NCBI GenBank assembly: GCA_023426865.1
Contig: JAEZBT010000349.1
Coordinates: 1 to 5,823, forward strand
Source: Actinomycetes bacterium
GTDB taxonomy: Bacteria; Actinomycetota; Actinomycetes; Actinomycetales; Cellulomonadaceae
DNA length: 5,823 nt
Direction of reading: 5' to 3'
The position numbers and the translations under genes are program-made. Numbering within the stretch: position 1 is the stretch's first letter; each line of letters begins with the position of its first letter. The notes under the pieces are model-generated. The model was not told the origin of the DNA and did not search any database. It saw nothing but the letters and a program-made list of their open reading frames with translations. Shown here piece after piece: positions 1 to 5,823 of the stretch.

Positions 1-60
1 CCCCGCCCCCCGGGGGGGGGGGGGGCCCGGGGCGACCCCCCGCTCCACCGAGCGCCAGGC

Positions 61-88
61 CGGGCGCGGCACCGGCCTGCCGCGCCCG
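61..88 (+). promoter_or_regulatory. Perfect 11-bp intercistronic stem-loop before gluC
   Basis: The left arm CGGGCGCGGCA (61-71) is an exact reverse complement of the right arm TGCCGCGCCCG (78-88), with a 6-nt loop CCGGCC. It ends 7 nt before the gluC Shine-Dalgarno (96-104). No T-run follows, so it is not a classical intrinsic terminator. Actinobacterial terminators often lack one, so partial termination is possible. In binding-protein ABC operons a hairpin after the binding-protein gene commonly protects the upstream mRNA and lowers permease expression; that role is inferred here. Confidence 0.75.
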
Positions 89-95
89 TCGAACG

Positions 96-104
96 AAGGG
101 AGGA
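96..104 (+). promoter_or_regulatory. Ribosome binding site of gluC
   Basis: AAGGGAGGA lies 7 nt before a GTG codon at 112-114. This strong match to the anti-Shine-Dalgarno supports the GTG as the gluC start. Confidence 0.85.
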
Positions 105-111
105 CCCCGGC

Positions 112-759
112 GTGGACGTGATCGTCGACAACGCGTCGACGTACCTCGACGGGTTCGCCGTCACGCTCCGGCTCACCGCCTACTCCGCGGCCGCCGCGCT
201 GGTCCTGGGCCTGGTGATGGCCGCGCTCCGCGTGGCGCCCCTGCGCTCCCTGCGCGCCGTCGCGGCGCTGTACGTGGAGGTGCTCCGCAACACACCGCTG
301 ACCCTGGTCTTCTTCTTCATGGTGCTCGTGGCGCCGCAGTTCGGGATCCTGCCGCCCCTCGGCTTCTGGACGGCGGTCGCGTGCCTGGGCCTCTACACGT
401 CCGCCTTCGTCGCGGAGGCCGTGCGCTCGGGCATCAACGGCGTCGGCGTCGGGCAGGCCGAGGCGGCGCGGTCCATCGGCCTGACGTTCGGCCAGAGCCT
501 GCGCGAGGTGGTCGTCCCGCAGGCGATGCGCTCGACCGTCCCGCCGCTGATCAACGTGCTCATCGCCCTGACGAAGAACACCTCGGTGGCCGCCGGCTTC
601 GCGGTGGTCGAGCTGGTCGGGACCGGACGGCGGCTGTCGACGGCCAACGCCGGTGACCCGTGGGTCCTCGTCGGAGTCGCCGTCTGCTACCTCGTCATCA
701 CGATCCCGGCGGGTCTGCTGGCCACGGCCCTGGAGCGGAAGGTGGCGTTCGCGCGATGA
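112..759 (+). CDS. gluC: Polar amino acid (glutamate-type) ABC transporter permease GluC
   Basis: A 215-residue inner-membrane permease of the His/Glu/Gln/Arg/opine family, one half of the channel of an amino acid importer. The sequence begins with an amphipathic stretch and a membrane segment (about 15-38). The family motif EVLRNTPLTL follows (56-65), then hydrophobic segments at about 64-80, 84-106, 144-168 and 184-208. The EAA loop, which docks on the ATPase subunit, is at 117-138 and runs from EAARSIGL to VVPQA. Length is typical for GluC. The GTG start is set by a strong Shine-Dalgarno 7 nt upstream. The gene overlaps gluD by 4 bases (ATGA), indicating translational coupling and a GluC-GluD heterodimer. 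The ATPase and binding protein should lie upstream, outside the window. The glutamate assignment rests on similarity to gluABCD and on position near recA-recX; another polar amino acid is possible. Confidence 0.9.
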   Translation: MDVIVDNASTYLDGFAVTLRLTAYSAAAALVLGLVMAALRVAPLRSLRAVAALYVEVLRNTPLTLVFFFMVLVAPQFGILPPLGFWTAVACLGLYTSAFVAEAVRSGINGVGVGQAEAARSIGLTFGQSLREVVVPQAMRSTVPPLINVLIALTKNTSVAAGFAVVELVGTGRRLSTANAGDPWVLVGVAVCYLVITIPAGLLATALERKVAFAR

Positions 760-1679
760 CGTCGGTCCTCTACGACGTCCCCGGGCCGGTCACGCGGCGC
801 CGGGAACGGATCGGCTCGGTGGCCGGCGCACTCGTCGTGCTCGCGCTCGCCTTCTTCGCCCTGCGGTACGCGGCCGGGCGGGGTGTCTTCGACGCCGACC
901 ACTGGGACGTCCTGTACGACCCACCCAAGAACCAGACGGCGGCGGACGTCTGGACCTCGATCGTCGTGCGTGGGCTCGGGGCGACGCTGCGTGCCGCCGC
1001 CGTGGCCGCTCCCCTGGCCCTCGTGCTGGGCCTGGTGCTCGCACTGTGGCGCACGACGCGGTGGACCTGGCTGCGCCTGCCCGCGGTCGCGGTGGTCGAG
1101 CTGTTCCGTGGGCTTCCGGTGCTCCTGATGATGCTGTTCGGCACGCTGGCGCTGGGCATGGACCCGTTCGGCGGCGTCGTGTTCGGCCTGGTGGTCTACA
1201 ACATGGCGATCTTCGCCGAGATCCTGAGGGCCGGCCTCGCGGCCCTGCCGAAGGGCCAGGCCGAGGCCGCCTACGCCGTCGGGCTGACCCGGTGGCAGGC
1301 GATGCGCGACGTGCTCCTGCCGCAGGCCGTGCGGATGATGCTGCCCAGCCTCATCGCTCAGCTCGTGGTTCTGCTCAAGGACTCCTCGCTCGGGTTCATC
1401 GTGAGCTACCCCGAGCTGCTCAAGTCGATCCAGAACAACGGCCAGTACTTCGGCAACAGGTACTTCGTCGCGCTCTTCGTCGTGGGTGCGGGGACGTACC
1501 TCGCGGTGAACCTCAGCCTCTCCGCGTTCGCTCGGTGGCTGAGCCGCCGGACGGTGGCCCGCGCCGGCGTGGCGGGCGGACCCACGGGGGTGGACGCCGC
1601 TTCCACCGCCGGCCTCGGCACCGCGGGCGGGACGACGGGACCGGGCCGGTTCCGGGCGGTCCGGCGCGAGCGTCCCTGA
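756..1679 (+). CDS. gluD: Polar amino acid (glutamate-type) ABC transporter permease GluD
   Basis: A 307-residue permease, the second half of the importer channel. The ATG (756-758) overlaps the gluC TGA, and GGAAGGTGG (737-745) lies 10 nt upstream, so I prefer it to starts further upstream in the same frame. The protein has a cytoplasmic basic N-terminus, a first membrane segment (about 19-40) and an external loop (41-70). Membrane segments follow at about 80-100, 110-135, 139-160, 195-215 and 235-258. The family motif ELFRGLPVLL is at 115-124, and the EAA loop at 170-191 runs from EAAYAVGL to VLLPQA. After the last membrane segment comes a low-complexity Gly/Ala/Thr-rich tail (about 268-307) that makes the protein somewhat longer than the roughly 273-residue corynebacterial GluD. 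The tail is probably disordered. Assignment to gluD rests on family motifs and on pairing with gluC. Confidence 0.9.
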   Translation: MTSVLYDVPGPVTRRRERIGSVAGALVVLALAFFALRYAAGRGVFDADHWDVLYDPPKNQTAADVWTSIVVRGLGATLRAAAVAAPLALVLGLVLALWRTTRWTWLRLPAVAVVELFRGLPVLLMMLFGTLALGMDPFGGVVFGLVVYNMAIFAEILRAGLAALPKGQAEAAYAVGLTRWQAMRDVLLPQAVRMMLPSLIAQLVVLLKDSSLGFIVSYPELLKSIQNNGQYFGNRYFVALFVVGAGTYLAVNLSLSAFARWLSRRTVARAGVAGGPTGVDAASTAGLGTAGGTTGPGRFRAVRRERP

Positions 1680-1709
1680 CGGCGGGGGCCCCGACGCCGC
1701 GGCGCACCG

Positions 1710-1734
1710 GGCGGCGGGAGGCTAGCCCGCCGTC
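1710..1734. terminator. Candidate bidirectional terminator between gluD and rny
   Basis: Arms 1710-1718 and 1726-1734 form a 9-bp stem (eight Watson-Crick pairs and one G-U) around a 7-nt loop. The loop contains the rny stop codon (CTA on the + strand at 1722-1724). The genes converge here with a gap of only 42 bp. Neither side has a T-run, as is common in high-GC actinobacteria. A second short inverted repeat, CGGCG (1680-1684) with CGCCG (1695-1699), sits directly after the gluD stop. Terminator function is inferred. Confidence 0.5.
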
Positions 1735-3209
1735 GCGGAGGCCCGCAGCTCGCGCACCACGGTGACCGTGATCTCGCCCGGGTAGGTGAGGTCGGACTCG
1801 ATCTGGTGCGCGATGGCGCTCGCCAGGTCCGGCAGGGCGGCATCGGCCACGATCTCCGGCTCGACGACGACGCGGACCTCGCGCCCTGCCGCCATGGCCA
1901 CCGCGCGCCGGACGCCCGGGTGCGACGCCACGAGGGACTCCAGCGTGGTCATCCGCTCGACGAACTGGTCGAGCTCCTCGCGGCGCGCGCCCGGTCGGGA
2001 CGCGGAGACGGCGTCCGCCGCCTGGACGATCACGGCCTCGACGGACTCCAGCGGTACCTCGTCGTGGTGCGCCGCGACGGCGTTGACGACCACCTCGGGC
2101 TCGCCGAACCGCCGCAGCAGCTCGGCGCCGATCGCTGCGTGGGTGCCGGGTCGCTCGGCGGATGTGGCCTTGCCGAGGTCGTGCAGGAAGGCCGCGCGCC
2201 GCGCGGTGGCGACGTCGGCCCCGATCTCCGCCGCCATGGCCGCGGCGATCTGCGCGGTCTCGACGAGGTGGGCGAGGACGTTCTGGCCGTAGCTGACCCG
2301 CAGGCGCAGCCGGCCGAGCGTCTCGATGACCTCCGGGTGGAGCCCGACGACGCCGGCGCGCTCCGCCGCCTCGTGGCCGGCCGCGACCGCCCGGTCCCGG
2401 GCGCCGGCCAGGGCCTCGGCATACGCGATCTCGATGCGCTGCGGGTGGATCCGGCCGTCGGCGATGAGCGTCTCGAGGGTGACGGCGGCGACCTCGCGCC
2501 GCTCGGCGTCGAAGCTGGACAGCGTGACCTGGTCCGAGCTGTCGTCGATGATGACGTTCACGCCGGTCAGCGCCTCGAAGGCGCGGATGTTCCGGCCCTC
2601 CTTGCCGATGATGCGGCCCTTCATCTCATCGGCCGGCAGCGGGACCACCGTCACGACGCTCTGGCTGCTCGTCGGCCCTGCGATCCGGTGCACGGCGCTC
2701 GCGACGATGTGGCGGGCACGCCCCTCGGCGGTGCGGCGCGCCTTGGCCTCGACGCGGCGGACGAGCGCCGCGGCCTCGCGCTCGGCCTCCTCGCGCACGA
2801 GGACCAGCTGCTGTGCGCGGGCCTCGTCGGGCGTGAGCCCGGAGGCGATCTGCAGGAGCTCTCCTGCCTCCTCGCGTGCGGCCGCGAGCGCGTCGCGGGC
2901 CGCGCGCCGGTCCGCCTCGGCCTGCTGGGCGCGCAGCTCGACCTGGTGCGCCTTCGCCTCCGCCTGCTCGGTGAGCTCACGCGCCTGGCGCCACTCGGCG
3001 GCGACCTCCTGCTCCCGACGCGCGACGTGCTCCTCCCGTCGCTGCGCGTCGGCCAGCATCGCCCGGGCCTCCGACTTGATGCTCGCGGTGTCCTCGTGCG
3101 CCTGCTTCCGGGTGGCCTCCGCCTCGCGCCGCGCGAGCAGCACGAGGATCAACGCGACAAGGCACGCACCCAGGAGCGCTACCAGGAATCCGACCTCGCC
3201 CCAGTCCAC
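1722..3209 (-). CDS. rny: Ribonuclease Y (membrane-anchored endoribonuclease)
   Basis: A 495-residue RNase Y, the endonuclease that starts decay of many mRNAs and is tethered to the membrane. One N-terminal membrane segment (about 5-26) is followed by a long charged Ala/Glu/Arg-rich coiled coil (about 28-165). Next come a KH RNA-binding domain with GRIIGKEGRNIRAFE (198-212) and an HD hydrolase domain. Visible metal-binding candidates in the HD domain are H314 (in YGQNVLAH), H343-D344 (HDLGK), H356, H381-H382 and D399 (QAADAVSASRPGARRE). The C-terminal ITVTVVREL segment is family-typical, but the last residues (RASATAG) differ from the usual aromatic-containing end. The family is about 520 residues in Bacillus, so this one is slightly short, mainly in the coiled coil. 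The GTG start is supported by GAGAGGAG with 7-nt spacing. It lies 24 bp after recX, probably in the recA transcription unit. Confidence 0.95.
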   Translation of the reverse strand: MDWGEVGFLVALLGACLVALILVLLARREAEATRKQAHEDTASIKSEARAMLADAQRREEHVARREQEVAAEWRQARELTEQAEAKAHQVELRAQQAEADRRAARDALAAAREEAGELLQIASGLTPDEARAQQLVLVREEAEREAAALVRRVEAKARRTAEGRARHIVASAVHRIAGPTSSQSVVTVVPLPADEMKGRIIGKEGRNIRAFEALTGVNVIIDDSSDQVTLSSFDAERREVAAVTLETLIADGRIHPQRIEIAYAEALAGARDRAVAAGHEAAERAGVVGLHPEVIETLGRLRLRVSYGQNVLAHLVETAQIAAAMAAEIGADVATARRAAFLHDLGKATSAERPGTHAAIGAELLRRFGEPEVVVNAVAAHHDEVPLESVEAVIVQAADAVSASRPGARREELDQFVERMTTLESLVASHPGVRRAVAMAAGREVRVVVEPEIVADAALPDLASAIAHQIESDLTYPGEITVTVVRELRASATAG

Positions 3210-3216
3210 TGCGAGG

Positions 3217-3224
3217 CTCCTCTC
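3217..3224 (-). promoter_or_regulatory. Ribosome binding site of rny
   Basis: Reading on the - strand, GAGAGGAG lies 7 nt before GTG (3209-3207), within the 24-bp gap after the recX stop. It fixes the rny start and places the membrane anchor at the very N-terminus. Confidence 0.8.
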
Positions 3225-3233
3225 TTCGGCGGC

Positions 3234-3800
3234 CTACTCGTCCGCCTCGGCGCCGTCCGACCAGCCTCTATCGTCGCGCATCTCGGCCACCAGGCGGCGC
3301 GACAGGCCGGACGGGTACCCCTTGCGTGCGAGCATCCCGAGCAGGCGACGTGCCTGGACGTCCGGATCGACACCCGCTCGCCATCGCCGTCGCAGCAGCT
3401 CGCGGGCGCTCGCCTCCTCCGACGCGTCGTCCACCTGGGTGAGCGCCTCGGCCGCGAGGTCGCCGTCGATGCCCTTGCGGCGCAGCTCGACGGCCAGGGC
3501 GCGCCGCGCGAGGCCCCGGGACTCCTGTCGGGAGCGCACGAGCATGCGTGCGTACTCGGCGTCGTCGATCAGCCCGACCTCGGTGAACCGGTCGAGGACG
3601 CGCTCGGCGACGTCCTCGGGGACGTCCCGCCTGGCCATGGCGTCGGCGAGCTGTTGCCGGCTCCGGGGGGCGCCGGTGAGGAGGCGCAACGCGACCGCGC
3701 GGGCGACGGACTCGGGGTCCGGTTCGCGGTCGGCAGCGGCCGACCCGGTCGCCGGCGGCTCGTGGGCCGGCGCCCGGGGTCGGCGCGGACGTGCGGTCAG
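3234..3800 (-). CDS. recX: RecA modulator RecX, apparent CTG start
   Basis: RecX binds RecA filaments and limits their growth and activity. With the start proposed here it has 188 residues. A Pro/Arg/Ala-rich N-terminal tail (1-30) precedes the helical repeats. ESVARAVALRLLTGAPRSR (30-48) is the first conserved segment, followed by GLIDDAEYA (76-84), GLARRAL (96-102), RRKGID (107-112) and LGMLARKGYP (154-163). No ATG, GTG or TTG lies in frame between the recA stop and the conserved ARAVAL segment. The only standard alternative is TTG at 3689-3687, which gives 151 residues, has no Shine-Dalgarno and cuts into the first conserved helix. CTG at 3800-3798 has GAGG 6 nt upstream and lies 8 nt after the recA stop. 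Another in-frame CTG (3812-3810) overlaps that stop. Family identity is clear; the exact start is inferred. Confidence 0.88.
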   Translation of the reverse strand: MTARPRRPRAPAHEPPATGSAAADREPDPESVARAVALRLLTGAPRSRQQLADAMARRDVPEDVAERVLDRFTEVGLIDDAEYARMLVRSRQESRGLARRALAVELRRKGIDGDLAAEALTQVDDASEEASARELLRRRWRAGVDPDVQARRLLGMLARKGYPSGLSRRLVAEMRDDRGWSDGAEADE

Positions 3801-3808
3801 GATCGGCC

Positions 3809-4849
<1,041 letters not shown>

Positions 4850-4853
4850 GGAA

Positions 4854-4859
4854 CACCTC
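4854..4859 (-). promoter_or_regulatory. Ribosome binding site of recA
   Basis: On the - strand GAGGTG precedes the ATG at 4849-4847, with the GAGG core 6 nt away. It supports this start over the upstream in-frame GTG at 4963. Confidence 0.8.
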
Positions 4860-4908
4860 GTGTGTCCGGGGGCCGGGGGCCCTGTCGTTCGTCTATGGAG
4901 TACGTGCG

Positions 4909-4931
4909 ACGCTACGGGCCACCTCCGACAC
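4909..4931 (-). promoter_or_regulatory. Proximal recA promoter, RecA-NDp (PafBC-type)
   Basis: On the - strand GTGTCGGAG (4931-4923) matches the RecA-NDp element TTGTCRGTG at 7 of 9 positions, including the whole TGTCRG core. It is followed by exactly 8 nt and then TAGCGT (4914-4909), which fits TANNNT. This consensus, TTGTCRGTG-N8-TANNNT, is the LexA-independent DNA-damage promoter described in mycobacteria and controlled by PafBC. Transcription would start near 4902, giving a leader of roughly 50 nt. Motif and spacing are seen directly; the activator is inferred. Confidence 0.65.
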
Positions 4932-4988
4932 GTCCGGCGTCGGCCCGCCGAGACGGTGCACACCGGCGCCGCCGCAGCTCGTGTGGAC

Positions 4989-4994
4989 AGCCTA
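4989..4994 (-). promoter_or_regulatory. Candidate -10 box of the distal, LexA-controlled recA promoter
   Basis: TAGGCT on the - strand fits TANNNT and lies 2 nt downstream of the SOS box, so bound LexA would occlude RNA polymerase. I see no good -35 hexamer at 16-18 nt. The start would fall near 4981, giving a leader of about 130 nt that runs through the proximal promoter. Confidence 0.5.
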
Positions 4995-4996
4995 GC

Positions 4997-5010
4997 CGAA
5001 CACCTGTTCG
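4997..5010 (-). promoter_or_regulatory. SOS box (LexA operator) of recA
   Basis: CGAAC-ACCT-GTTCG is a perfect palindrome with the 4-nt centre typical of actinobacterial and Gram-positive LexA sites (CGAAC-N4-GTTCG). It lies about 150 bp upstream of the recA ATG and next to a -10-like TAGGCT. Position, orientation and perfect symmetry make a LexA operator very likely. It is downstream of the stop of the ABC-2 permease gene, so it should not control that gene. Confidence 0.92.
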
Positions 5011-5027
5011 ACGGCGCGCGACACGCC

Positions 5028-5047
5028 CGGCGCGCATCGGCGCGCCG
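5028..5047 (-). terminator. Candidate terminator after the ABC-2 permease gene
   Basis: CGGCGCG (5028-5034) and CGCGCCG (5041-5047) form a perfect 7-bp stem with a 6-nt loop. The stem begins 17 nt downstream of the permease stop codon on the - strand and ends 17 nt before the SOS box. There is no T-run. It may separate permease transcription from the recA promoter region. Confidence 0.45.
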
Positions 5048-5064
5048 CTACCCCGGCCGGACGC

Positions 5065-5820
5065 CTACTTGAGCAGCAGGCGCTCGATCCGCCCTGCGGT
5101 CCACACGGTGCCCACCAGGCCCATCGCGACGAGGTAGGCCACGTGTCCGACCATGGCGACGGAGACGTCGTCGAGCATGAGCTCCCGGGTCATCGCCACC
5201 CCGTGGTAGAGCGGCGTCGCCTGCACCACCCACTGCAAGGCCTGCGGGTACGTCGTCAGCGGGAAGAAGGTCGCCGAGAACAGGAACATGGGCATGATCG
5301 CGAGCTGGATGTAGTCGAAGTCCGCCCACGTGCGCATGTACGTCGCCGAGGCCATGCCCACCGACGCGAACGCCCAGCCGATGAGGGTCGCCGCCGGGAC
5401 CGCGGCGAGCGCCCACAGGCTCTCGACCGCCCCCGCCAGCCACGCCACGAGCAGGAACGCGCCGGAGTACACCAGGCCGCGCAGCAGTGCCCAGGAGATC
5501 TCCCCGACGGCCACGTCGCGCGGGCCGAGCGGCGTGGCGAGCACCGAGTCGTAGAGCTTGGCGTACTTGAGCTTGAAGAACACATTCGTCGTGGAGTCGA
5601 AGACCGCGCCGTTCATCGCCGACGACGCCAGCAGGGCCGGCGCCACGAACGCCAGGTACGGCACGGTGGCGCCGCCGGGCAGCTCGACGTCACCGACCAT
5701 CGACCCGATGCCCACGCCCATCGCGAAGAGGAAGAAGACGGGCTCGAAGAAGCCGGAGACGATGATCGTCCAGGTGCGCCGGAACGACACGAAGTTGCGT
5801 TCCACGAGCGTGCGCGCCAT
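5065..5820 (-). CDS. ABC-2 family (DrrB/NodJ-like) transport permease, start at window edge
   Basis: The visible 251 residues form an ABC-2 type membrane permease, the membrane half of an exporter of the daunorubicin/nodulation-factor (DrrB/NodJ) family. Six hydrophobic segments are seen at about 17-38, 54-72, 105-130, 134-157, 170-189 and 222-243. The family-typical core includes FVAPALLASSAMNGAVFDST (58-77), KYAKLYDSVLATPLGPRD (85-102) and PMFLFSATFFPLTTYP (177-192), a variant of the ABC-2 signature. Length is close to the usual 250-260 residues, and ATG at 5820-5818 gives a plausible start. Only 3 bases lie upstream, so no ribosome binding site can be checked and a longer N-terminus is possible. 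The partner ATPase is expected upstream on the - strand, outside the window. The substrate cannot be told from sequence. The gene ends 215 bp before recA, with a hairpin and the recA promoters between. Confidence 0.88.
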   Translation of the reverse strand: MARTLVERNFVSFRRTWTIIVSGFFEPVFFLFAMGVGIGSMVGDVELPGGATVPYLAFVAPALLASSAMNGAVFDSTTNVFFKLKYAKLYDSVLATPLGPRDVAVGEISWALLRGLVYSGAFLLVAWLAGAVESLWALAAVPAATLIGWAFASVGMASATYMRTWADFDYIQLAIMPMFLFSATFFPLTTYPQALQWVVQATPLYHGVAMTRELMLDDVSVAMVGHVAYLVAMGLVGTVWTAGRIERLLLK

Positions 5821-5823
5821 CCC

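Larger units (their letters stand above)
1..111 (+). other. gluC leader, probably the gluB-gluC intercistronic region
   Basis: No stop codon occurs in any + frame of this stretch, so the end of the upstream gene is not visible. By the usual gluABCD order that gene should be gluB, the binding protein, ending before position 1. The segment is almost pure G/C and contains a C4-G-C6 run followed directly by 14 G (12-25), a small GGGG-CGA-CCCC hairpin (29-39), a strong stem-loop (61-88) and the gluC Shine-Dalgarno. I see no -10/-35 promoter pair, which fits an internal operon gap. Non-coding status is inferred from composition and secondary structure. Confidence 0.6.

Noticed and set aside
1..121. 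Open reading from the window edge that could be the end of the upstream gene, running to TGA at 119-121
   Set aside because: All + frames are open here only because stop codons are rare in such GC-rich sequence. The G-run and strong stem-loop argue for a non-coding gap.
3234..3689. Short form of recX starting at TTG 3689-3687
   Set aside because: It has no Shine-Dalgarno and removes the conserved residues just before ALRLL. It is kept only as the fallback if CTG initiation is wrong.
4866..4882. Tandem CCGGGGG repeat followed by CCC in the recA leader, with a possible GGGCC-CCC-GGCCC hairpin in the RNA
   Set aside because: It has only two 7-nt copies and a 3-nt loop, so it is easily explained by base composition. 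It is too weak to call a riboregulator.
4850..4963. 38-residue N-terminal extension of RecA from a GTG at 4963
   Set aside because: The added residues are Arg/Cys-rich and unlike RecA. The ATG at 4849 has a good ribosome binding site, and a transcript from the proximal promoter would not contain the GTG.

Overview
The window looks like chromosomal DNA from a high-GC actinobacterium, most likely of the Micrococcales (Cellulomonas/Isoptericola/Cellulosimicrobium-like). The evidence is strongly GC-biased codon use with GTG starts, the actinobacterial gene neighbourhood recA-recX-rny facing a glutamate-type ABC permease pair, and an actinobacterial-type SOS box upstream of recA. Genus assignment is from memory of these families, not from a search.

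Layout, left to right. Positions 1-111 are the leader of gluC; the upstream gene (expected to be the solute-binding protein gene gluB) ends outside the window. This leader holds a run of 14 G and a perfect 11-bp stem-loop just before the gluC ribosome binding site. gluC (112-759) and gluD (756-1679) run on the + strand with an ATGA overlap and encode the two membrane permeases of a polar amino acid (glutamate/glutamine type) importer. A short convergent gap (1680-1721) with a GC-rich hairpin separates them from rny. On the - strand, in transcription order, lie recA (4849-3809), recX (about 3800-3234) and rny (3209-1722), spaced 8 and 24 bp apart, which is the arrangement of one transcription unit. 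Further upstream on the same strand is a DrrB/NodJ-type ABC-2 permease (5820-5065), whose coding start reaches the window edge.

How the genes work together. RecA is the recombinase and SOS co-protease, and RecX is its modulator. RNase Y is a membrane-anchored endoribonuclease that begins mRNA decay. The 215-bp region upstream of recA carries two promoter signals: a distal perfect CGAAC-N4-GTTCG LexA box next to a TAGGCT -10, and a proximal element matching the RecA-NDp (PafBC-type) consensus with exact spacing. This is the same two-promoter logic described for mycobacterial recA. If transcription reads through, recX and rny would also respond to DNA damage.

The most notable points are the apparent CTG start of recX, the dual damage-responsive promoters, the intercistronic stem-loop before gluC, and a diverged segment in the RNase Y HD domain. 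I see no mobile element, CRISPR array, tRNA or rRNA, and no clearly new system; the gene content is core-genome and largely ordinary.
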